DNA of 64,000 nt from Oceanospirillum sp048264105 (GTDB taxonomy: Bacteria; Pseudomonadota; Gammaproteobacteria; Pseudomonadales; Halomonadaceae): NCBI GenBank assembly GCA_048264105.1, contig JBLXDJ010000006.1, forward strand, positions 98,401 through 162,400. Reading direction: 5' to 3'. Shown piece by piece: positions 1 to 6,383 of this stretch; positions within the stretch are counted from its first letter, which is position 1, and each line of letters opens with the position of its first letter. The notes under the pieces were generated by a model. It made no database searches. It was given only the letters and a program-made list of their open reading frames with translations, and was not told the origin of the DNA. The position numbers were made by a program, and so were the translations under genes.

Positions 1-1
1 G

Positions 2-787
2 CACCAACTGGGGCTGAGACCACAACCGGTGGCGATGGATGAAGAAGGCGTTATTCCCTCAGCCTTTGAAGACGCCTGTAAGCAGTTCTCCCCACGGGTA
101 CTCTATTGCACGCCGTCACTGCAGAACCCCACCAATGCCATTATGTCGGAAGCGCGCCGCGAAGCTCTGGCCGAGATCGCCCGCCGCTACCATGTCTGGA
201 TCATCGAGGATTCGGTGAACTCGAACCTGCTGGAACAGGCACCGCCACCGCTGGCGGAGATCGCACCGGACAAGGTGATCTATATAAACAGTGCGTCAAA
301 AACACTGGCTGCCGGTATTCGTGTCGGCTGGATTGTGGCGCCGGATGAGATCCGCACCCAGATCTCTAACGCCCTGCGCGCTTCACACTGGATGACCAGT
401 CCGCTACTGGCAGAGATCTGTACCCGTTGGATCAGAAGCGGTCTGGCGCAACAACTGTTGGAAGAACAAAAGACAGAACTGTTTCAGCGCAACCGCCTGA
501 TGACACAGTATCTGGGAGAGTTTAACTGCCGGATCAATCCCCACAGCCTGCACGCCTGGCTGGAGTTACCGGAACAGTGGCGCAGCAAAGAGTTTATTCA
601 GCAAGCAGAAAAGCGCAGCGTAAAGGTGATCGGAGAGGATAACTTTATCGTGGCGCAATATCGGGCTCCTCAGGCGATACGACTGTCATCCAGCAGTGCC
701 TGGTCGCAGAACCATCTTGAGCGCGGGCTGAAGGTTCTGGCAGAACTCCTGAGGCAGGAACCGGAACCTTCGCTATTGGTTTTTTAA
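2..787 (+). CDS. MocR-type PLP-dependent aminotransferase-fold protein, C-terminal part
   Basis: The frame is open to the left edge, so this is the C-terminal part of a longer gene and the true start lies outside the window. The visible 260 residues form the large and small domains of a fold-type I aminotransferase. They contain the segment TPSLQNPTNA before the PLP-binding Asp region and the Schiff-base lysine in SASKTLAAGIRVGW. The LQNPTN and GIRVGW patterns are typical of MocR/PdxR-like regulators, in which an N-terminal GntR winged helix precedes the aminotransferase domain. That helix would lie upstream and is not seen. A stand-alone aminotransferase of the same fold remains possible. 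Nothing here fixes the target genes. It converges with moeB across a short hairpin. Confidence 0.85.
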   Translation, partial: HQLGLRPQPVAMDEEGVIPSAFEDACKQFSPRVLYCTPSLQNPTNAIMSEARREALAEIARRYHVWIIEDSVNSNLLEQAPPPLAEIAPDKVIYINSASKTLAAGIRVGWIVAPDEIRTQISNALRASHWMTSPLLAEICTRWIRSGLAQQLLEEQKTELFQRNRLMTQYLGEFNCRINPHSLHAWLELPEQWRSKEFIQQAEKRSVKVIGEDNFIVAQYRAPQAIRLSSSSAWSQNHLERGLKVLAELLRQEPEPSLLVF

Positions 788-799
788 GGCCTAAGGGAG

Positions 800-828
800 C
801 GCCCCTTCTGGCGTGTCAGAAAGGGGCG
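800..828. terminator. Hairpin between convergent MocR-type gene and moeB
   Basis: An 11-bp arm CGCCCCTTCTG (800-810) pairs with 817-828, with one bulged base. It sits between two convergent genes, as expected of a shared terminator. Neither side has a good T-tract, so this is only a plausible terminator. Confidence 0.4.
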
Positions 829-841
829 TCAGAAAAGTGTA

Positions 842-1585
842 TCAGCCATGACACACCGGGCAGGCAGGATCTTTACTCAGATTCATGCTGCGCCATTGGG
901 TATTCAGGGCATCAAAAATCAGTAAGCGGCCACTGGCGGTCTTACCGGCACCGGAGATCAGCTTAACGGCCTCCAATGCCTGCATCGTGCCGATGACCCC
1001 CACCAAAGGGGAGATCACACCGTTTTCAGCGCAGCGCATCGCTTCATCATCACTATCGTCATAAAGACAGCGGTAGCAGGGGTTCTCCGGCTGGCGGGGG
1101 TCAAACACCGCCAGCTGGCCACCAAACTGAATCGCCGCGCCGGATACCAAAGGTGTTTTCTCGGCGACGCAGGCAGCATTAATCGCAAAACGGGTGGAGA
1201 AGCGATCACTGCAATCCAGCACCACATCTGCCAGACGGATCTGCTCCCGCAAGGCACCCCCTTCCAGCTTTTCGGGCAGGGTGACAATCTCGCATTCCGG
1301 ATTCAGCTCATTCAGCGTTTGCCGGGCGGAGTCCACTTTCGGCTGCCCGATGGTGCTTTGACGATGTACGATCTGACGCTGCAGATTGGACAGGTCCACC
1401 TCATCAAAATCACTGATCGCCAACGTACCGATACCGGCGGCGGCACAATAAAGCGCGGCAGGTGATCCCAGCCCGCCCATGCCGATGATCAATACGCGGG
1501 CATCCAGTAAGGCCTGCTGTCCGGCGATCTCAACCTCCGGCAACATAATCTGACGGCTGTAGCGTAATAACTGCTGATCCTGCAT
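842..1585 (-). CDS. moeB: Molybdopterin-synthase adenylyltransferase MoeB (HesA/MoeB/ThiF family)
   Basis: MoeB adenylates the C-terminal glycine of MoaD so that it can be sulfurated for molybdopterin synthesis in the cytoplasm. The 247-residue length is normal for MoeB. The nucleotide-binding GMGGLG is at residues 35-40, followed by the family's SDFDEVDLSNLQRQ. Zinc-ligand cysteine pairs are visible as CYRC near residue 170 and CPVC at the extreme C-terminus. ThiF has the same fold and cannot be fully excluded, but the neighbourhood next to prmC/prfA/hemA is the usual moeB location in Pseudomonas-like genomes. Here lrp lies between prmC and moeB, and no murI follows. Confidence 0.88.
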   Translation of the reverse strand: MQDQQLLRYSRQIMLPEVEIAGQQALLDARVLIIGMGGLGSPAALYCAAAGIGTLAISDFDEVDLSNLQRQIVHRQSTIGQPKVDSARQTLNELNPECEIVTLPEKLEGGALREQIRLADVVLDCSDRFSTRFAINAACVAEKTPLVSGAAIQFGGQLAVFDPRQPENPCYRCLYDDSDDEAMRCAENGVISPLVGVIGTMQALEAVKLISGAGKTASGRLLIFDALNTQWRSMNLSKDPACPVCHG

Positions 1586-1627
1586 GGTGTGATGTTCTCT
1601 TCAGATGGCAAGGTAAAAGATAAAGGA

Positions 1628-1665
1628 TAAAAAAATAGGGCTTCGGCAAATGCCAAAAGCCCTAT
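1628..1665 (-). terminator. Rho-independent terminator of lrp
   Basis: The arm ATAGGGCTT (1635-1643) pairs perfectly with AAGCCCTAT (1657-1665), with an inner GGCA/TGCC stem. On the minus strand the hairpin is followed by a run of seven T residues. It lies between lrp and moeB and should separate the two transcripts. Confidence 0.8.
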
Positions 1666-1723
1666 CAGGTATTTTAACCTGTATATGAAAAAACTGACTA
1701 TCAGGTCAGCTGGTATTTTCTAA

Positions 1724-2236
1724 CTAGGTCAGCTGATGCTCATCAAATTCATTCAGGTCCGGCACGTAGATCGAGGTGTCTTCTTTCACCTCTTCCATCA
1801 CTACGTAGCTCTTGGACTCTTTCACGCCCGGCAGGGTCAGTACCACATCTTCCAGCAGCTGACGATAAGCAGACATTTCAGGAATACGGCATTTCAGAAT
1901 GTAATCAAACTGGCCGGAAACCAGATGGCACTCCTGAATCTGTGGCTGTTTGGAAACCGCACGACGGAACTCGTCGAATACCGCAGAGGATTGAGTTTCC
2001 AGACTGATCTCTACAAAGACCAGCAGGTTAGCCCGCAGATATTTAGGATTCAGGTGGGCTTTGTATCCCTTGATAACCCCGTTTCGCTCCAGGCGCTTCA
2101 CACGCTCCAGACAAGGTGTGGTTGAAAGGCCAACCTGATTAGCCAAATCCACATAGGAGATACGGGCATTATCCTGCAGGCAGGCAAGAATTTTCAGGTC
2201 GATGCGGTCAAGTGCGCGAGGTTTAGAAGCTTTCAT
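1724..2236 (-). CDS. lrp: Leucine-responsive regulatory protein Lrp
   Basis: This is a global feast/famine transcription regulator of the Lrp/AsnC family. The 170-residue protein has an N-terminal helix-turn-helix (residues about 12-60, with LDRIDLKILACLQDNARIS and VGLSTTPCLERVKRLE) and a C-terminal RAM ligand-binding and oligomerisation domain (about 75-160, with VSGQFDYILKCR). Length and sequence fit the true Lrp subgroup better than a local AsnC paralogue, although the family is large. The gene has its own terminator, and a palindromic Lrp-like box lies about 55 bp upstream of its start, which suggests autoregulation. Its position between prmC and moeB is not the order I know from Pseudomonas. 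A second Lrp-type regulator occurs at 45754-46239. Confidence 0.88.
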   Translation of the reverse strand: MKASKPRALDRIDLKILACLQDNARISYVDLANQVGLSTTPCLERVKRLERNGVIKGYKAHLNPKYLRANLLVFVEISLETQSSAVFDEFRRAVSKQPQIQECHLVSGQFDYILKCRIPEMSAYRQLLEDVVLTLPGVKESKSYVVMEEVKEDTSIYVPDLNEFDEHQLT

Positions 2237-2653
2237 AGGGGAAATAACGTCTCAATAATCAGAAGGTTTTGCTAGTTATTATCTGTCTTCCAGCAATTAT
2301 TGCTGATTAGAGCTTATCGCCAAGCGGTAGCATAATTCAAGGGCTGACGGGTTTAATTGAATTAGACTTTATCCCTAGTGCAAACATTCAGATTATATTT
2401 TTTACCGAAATAAAGCCTGCTTTTGGCGTTTTAGACCAGATGAGATCAGAGAGAAAGGGAAATGGCAGAGTTTTTTTCTGTATTGACCGCTAAGCGGTTT
2501 TTCATAAGTAACGAATCAAGCGGCACCAGATTTCGCTTAAAGGACAACCGCAACCGCTTTATCGAAAAAGCGCCAATAATCCCTTTCAGCAAAAAAACCT
2601 GCACTTAAGGGGAACGCGCCACAAGATCCTGAGGATCTGACAACTGCCGTGCG
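2237..2653. other. Intergenic region between lrp and prmC
   Basis: This 417-bp AT-rich stretch holds the lrp upstream region with its Lrp-like box. Nearer prmC it has a small hairpin with a T-run (ACCGC/GCGGT, 2486-2502) and a short palindrome AGATCCTGAGGATCT (2624-2638) just beyond the prmC stop. I see no convincing coding sequence in either direction. Confidence 0.6.
2291..2305. promoter_or_regulatory. Candidate Lrp-binding box upstream of lrp
   Basis: CAGCAATTATTGCTG is a 15-bp palindrome apart from its central base. By hand alignment it matches 13 of 15 positions of the classical E. coli Lrp consensus (YAGHAWATTWTDCTR). It lies 55 bp upstream of the lrp start codon, consistent with autoregulation, which is common for lrp. 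Binding is inferred. Confidence 0.55.
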
Positions 2654-3541
2654 TTACTCCGCAGCCAAACGACCCAGGGTCATCCGATCAACACCCGCCA
2701 GATCCTGACAGGTTTGCACCTGTTGATAACCTGCTGCTGTCATCACCGACTGCACGGCTTGTCCCTGATTGTATCCGTGCTCAAAGATCAGCCAGCCGCC
2801 GGCTTTAAGACAACGCTTAGCCTGCTCACTGATCAGACGGATATCATCCAGACCATCAGCACCAGAGGTCAGTGCCGACAGAGGTTCAAAGCGAACATCA
2901 CCCTGAGACAGGTGAGGGTCGTTATCTTCAATGTAGGGTGGGTTACTGACGATAAGATCGTAATGCTGATCGGCCAACGCCTGACACCAGTCTGACGCCA
3001 TAACAGTGACATGACCAAAACCCAGTGCCTTACGATTCTCTTCCGCCAGCGCGACAGCGCCGGGATTAAAATCACAGGCGGTTATCTGCCAATCCGGCTT
3101 TTCCGACGCCAGCGCCAGCGCAATGGCACCGGTGCCTGTGCCCAGATCTGCAATCGTCGCCTTTGGCTGCGGCATCAGCTCCAGCACCTTGGCTACCAGA
3201 TCTTCGGTATCCGGTCGGGGAATCAGCGTATCGGGACTGACTTTTAAGCTCAGCCCCCAAAACTCCCGATACCCCAGCAGATAAGCCACCGGCTGACCGG
3301 TTGCACGATCAGCAATCAACGCCTGAAAACGCTGCCACTGAGCATCCGTCAGGGTTCTGTCCGGCCAGGTAAACAGCCAGGTACGGTTCTGACCAACACA
3401 CTCCGCCAGTAGACATTCGCTGTCCAGGCGAGCGGTCTCACTGCGGGTCAGCTGCTGTACCGCCCAGTTCAGGGCGGTCTGCACATCAGGCTGCTCAGGT
3501 AAAACGGATGCGTCGGGCCGTTGGCTCATGGTGTTCGTCAT
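2654..3541 (-). CDS. prmC: Release-factor glutamine methyltransferase PrmC (HemK)
   Basis: PrmC methylates the glutamine of the GGQ motif in release factors RF1 and RF2 using S-adenosylmethionine. The protein has an N-terminal helical substrate-binding domain. It is followed by a Rossmann methyltransferase domain with the SAM-binding DLGTGTGAIALALA and the catalytic NPPY near residues 199-202. The 295-residue length is normal. Its start lies 9 bp after the prfA stop on the same strand, so it is translated from the hemA-prfA-prmC operon next to its own substrate. An alternative ATG four codons downstream (MSQRPD) could be the true start. Confidence 0.95.
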   Translation of the reverse strand: MTNTMSQRPDASVLPEQPDVQTALNWAVQQLTRSETARLDSECLLAECVGQNRTWLFTWPDRTLTDAQWQRFQALIADRATGQPVAYLLGYREFWGLSLKVSPDTLIPRPDTEDLVAKVLELMPQPKATIADLGTGTGAIALALASEKPDWQITACDFNPGAVALAEENRKALGFGHVTVMASDWCQALADQHYDLIVSNPPYIEDNDPHLSQGDVRFEPLSALTSGADGLDDIRLISEQAKRCLKAGGWLIFEHGYNQGQAVQSVMTAAGYQQVQTCQDLAGVDRMTLGRLAAE

Positions 3542-3550
3542 TCCGGGCTG

Positions 3551-4633
3551 TTAATCACTCAGGGCTGCCAGCTGATCAGCCTGATGTTCAGAAACCAGCG
3601 GATCGATCACTTCAGACAAAGCGCCTTCCATAATCTCATCCAGCTTGTACAGCGTCAGGTTAATACGGTGGTCCGTGACACGACCCTGTGGATAATTGTA
3701 GGTACGGATACGTTCAGAACGGTCACCACTACCCACCAGACTACGACGGGCATCGGACTGTTCCTGCGCGGCCTTATCATCTGCAGCCTGCTGAATACGG
3801 GAGGCCAGCAGAGACATCGCTTTGGCTTTGTTCTTATGCTGAGAACGCTCATCCTGACATTCAACCACAGTGCCGGTTGGCAGGTGGGTGATACGAATCG
3901 CGGAGTCGGTGGTGTTAACGTGCTGACCACCGGCACCGGAGGCGCGGAAGGTGTCGATTTTCAGGTCGCTGGGGTTGATATCAATCGTGCCCACTTCATC
4001 CGCTTCCGCCATGATCGCAACGGTACAGGCAGAGGTATGAATACGGCCCTGAGATTCTGTCGCCGGTACACGCTGAACACGGTGGGCACCGGATTCAAAC
4101 TTCAGCTGAGAATACACACGGTCACCGGTGATGCGGGTGATGATCTCTCTGTAGCCACCATGCTCACCTTCGTTCGCGCTGATTACTTCCACTTTCCAGC
4201 GCTGCTTCTCGGCAAAGCGGGAGTACATGCGGAACAGGTCACCGGCAAAAATGGCCGCCTCATCACCACCGGTGCCGGCACGTACTTCCAGAAAGACGTT
4301 GCGCTCATCGTTCGGGTCTTTTGGCAGCAGCTGTTTCTGCAGCTCAAGCTCCAGACGCTCGAGCTCGTCTTTACCCTCTTCGATCTCTTCACGGGCCATT
4401 TCGCGCATGTCTGCATCACCATCCTGCAGCATCGCTTCCGCTTCGCTCATATCGCTCTGAACCTGCTCGTACTGGTTAAAGGTCTCAACGACACCTTCCA
4501 GTTCGGAGTATTCCTGAGAATAGCTGCGGAATTTTTTCTGATCGGAGATCACTTCAGCATCACTCAGAAGAGCCTGAAGCTCTTCAAAACGATCTTTCAG
4601 CAGATCCAGTTTGGCGTGGATGGATGGTTTCAT
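3551..4633 (-). CDS. prfA: Peptide chain release factor 1
   Basis: RF1 recognises UAA and UAG stop codons on the ribosome and triggers peptide release. The 360-residue protein shows the codon-reading PxT tripeptide in RVPATESQGRIHTS. It also has the peptidyl-tRNA hydrolysis motif GGQ (SGAGGQHVNTTDSA, about residues 233-235), the glutamine that PrmC methylates. It lies between hemA and prmC on the same strand. Gene order and length match the conserved gammaproteobacterial arrangement. The 181 bp between hemA and prfA is longer than expected for tight coupling, so an internal promoter is possible. Confidence 0.97.
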   Translation of the reverse strand: MKPSIHAKLDLLKDRFEELQALLSDAEVISDQKKFRSYSQEYSELEGVVETFNQYEQVQSDMSEAEAMLQDGDADMREMAREEIEEGKDELERLELELQKQLLPKDPNDERNVFLEVRAGTGGDEAAIFAGDLFRMYSRFAEKQRWKVEVISANEGEHGGYREIITRITGDRVYSQLKFESGAHRVQRVPATESQGRIHTSACTVAIMAEADEVGTIDINPSDLKIDTFRASGAGGQHVNTTDSAIRITHLPTGTVVECQDERSQHKNKAKAMSLLASRIQQAADDKAAQEQSDARRSLVGSGDRSERIRTYNYPQGRVTDHRINLTLYKLDEIMEGALSEVIDPLVSEHQADQLAALSD

Positions 4634-4802
4634 TTTTCTCTTCCCGGCTGGCTCCTGATCAACATAGTGTTAAGCAGGGTTAGCGATTTGTTAGATTTGT
4701 CTCCGGGTTTCGACGGTTCCCGGAGTGGGCACAGACGCCTCTGAATCGTCTTTAACCTGTCTTTTTTAATCTGAGGTTTTCTATAAAGAGGCGGTAAAGA
4801 GT

Positions 4803-4821
4803 GGATTAGCGTCGCTAATCC
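4803..4821 (-). other. Hairpin overlapping the hemA stop codon
   Basis: GGATTAGCG and CGCTAATCC form a perfect 9-bp inverted repeat around a single base, covering the hemA stop codon. No strong T-tract follows on the minus strand. It could attenuate or stabilise the transcript before prfA. The role is unproven. Confidence 0.35.
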
Positions 4822-6077
4822 AGAGCAAACAGAGTGCGGGCACTGTTCAGCAGGTCATGCCGGTTATCGGCAGAGGCCTGGCGCAGTTGCACCATAGGCT
4901 CGTGTAAAACTTTGTTGGTCAGGGACTGAGAGAAACGCTTGAGCACTTCCTCTGGGTCCTGCCCTTTCTGCAGCTGCTGCAGCGCTTTTTCCAGCTCGCT
5001 GGCACGTACGCTTTCAACCTGCTGACGCAGATTACCGATCAGCTGACCGGCACCGCGCTCACGGCGGGATTGCATAAAGCTGCCCACACCGCTCAGTACC
5101 AGCTGCTCAGCCTGCTCAGCTGCTTCCTGACGGCTGCGCATATTCTCTTCGATCACCTCTTTCAGGTCATCGACACTGTAGAGGTAAACATCATCCAGCT
5201 CACCCACCTGAGGCTCAATATCACGGGGTACCGCGATATCCACCATAAAGATAGGTTTGTGCTTACGGACTTTAAGGGCACGCTCGACAGCCCCTTTACC
5301 CAGAATCGGTAACTGACTGGCCGTGGAGGCGATCACAATATCGGATTTTTCAAGCTGGTGAGGAATATCACTCAGCACAACGGCTTCGCCGTTAAATTCT
5401 TCCGCCACCGCCTGAGCACGACTCAGGGTACGGTTGGCAACCACCATGTTGGTCACACCGGCATTACGCAGATGACGGGCAACCAGCTCAATGGTTTCAC
5501 CAGCGCCGATCAGAAGGGCGCGGCTTTTACTCAGATCCGAGAAGATACGCTGGGCCATGCTGACGGCAGCGTAAGCAACAGAAACAGGGTTTTCACCGAT
5601 GGCGGTTTGAGTCCGAACCTGCTTGGCGACAGCAAAGGATTGCTGGAACAGCTGGTTCAGCTCGCGACCCACCAAACCTTTGTCCTGAGCATTCAGATAG
5701 GCATCTTTAATCTGCCCCAGAATCTGAGGTTCTCCCAGAACCATAGAATCCAGACCGCAGGAAACACGCATCAGGTGCCGGGCAGCATCTTCATTGGTGT
5801 ATTCGTAGCTATAGCGCGCCAGATCGGACAGATCCAGATTGTGGAACTGACTCATCCATTCAAGCACCGGCGTTGTCTCCCGGCCCTGAGAATCCGGATC
5901 CACAACACAGTACAGCTCGGTACGGTTACAGGTAGACACCACCGTCACTTCACTGATCTGCGGGTGCTGCTTTAACTGCTGGAACGCCCCATCCAGTTGT
6001 TCCGGGGTAAAAGCTACCCGTTCGCGGATTTCCACGGGGGCAGTTTTATGATTGATTCCAAAGGCAAGCAGGCTCAT
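4815..6077 (-). CDS. hemA: Glutamyl-tRNA reductase
   Basis: HemA reduces glutamyl-tRNA(Glu) to glutamate-1-semialdehyde with NADPH, the committed step of the C5 pathway to haem. The 420-residue protein has the catalytic cysteine at residue 50 in STCNRTELY and the substrate-recognition stretch SCGLDSMVLGEPQILGQIKD. An NADP Rossmann domain (LLIGAGETIELVARHL) and the C-terminal helical dimerisation domain follow. It is the first gene of hemA-prfA-prmC, and its upstream region is shared with a divergent diguanylate cyclase gene. Confidence 0.97.
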   Translation of the reverse strand: MSLLAFGINHKTAPVEIRERVAFTPEQLDGAFQQLKQHPQISEVTVVSTCNRTELYCVVDPDSQGRETTPVLEWMSQFHNLDLSDLARYSYEYTNEDAARHLMRVSCGLDSMVLGEPQILGQIKDAYLNAQDKGLVGRELNQLFQQSFAVAKQVRTQTAIGENPVSVAYAAVSMAQRIFSDLSKSRALLIGAGETIELVARHLRNAGVTNMVVANRTLSRAQAVAEEFNGEAVVLSDIPHQLEKSDIVIASTASQLPILGKGAVERALKVRKHKPIFMVDIAVPRDIEPQVGELDDVYLYSVDDLKEVIEENMRSRQEAAEQAEQLVLSGVGSFMQSRRERGAGQLIGNLRQQVESVRASELEKALQQLQKGQDPEEVLKRFSQSLTNKVLHEPMVQLRQASADNRHDLLNSARTLFALD

Positions 6078-6383
6078 AGATAACTATTCTGTCACGTTTC
6101 CGGCATTTTTGAGGCTGGGGATAATAGCACAACACGGCTGAAGGTGGCACTCCAACCACATGGAAGGTAAGGCGTTTTTTTAATCAGAGCGGTGATAAAA
6201 AGGTTGGCTTTTCTCAAACTTTACTTGTGCAGAGTCATACATCCATTGCACTATGAAATCCCCCACAAAAATTCATTTTACAGCTACCTTAAACACTAAG
6301 GCCTGCAGGCTGTCACCTTCTGCACGACAGAGGTCGCTTTTTAAGCTGCTGCTTTAGGTTTATGACCGGATTTTGGGGACTTT
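6078..6383. other. Divergent promoter region hemA / SBP-GGDEF gene
   Basis: This 306-bp gap lies between divergent genes. A TATTAT on the minus strand (6121-6126) could be a hemA -10 element, and a small palindrome GCCTGCAGGC lies at 6302-6311. I cannot identify a confident promoter for the plus-strand gene and see no coding sequence. Confidence 0.4.

Noticed and set aside
2486..2502. Small hairpin with T-run as terminator of a plus-strand RNA
   Set aside because: The stem has only five pairs, and no promoter or transcript is evident upstream on that strand.
3521..4744. Open frame of 407 codons antisense to prfA
   Set aside because: It lies opposite prfA, has no family similarity and is explained by codon bias of the real gene.
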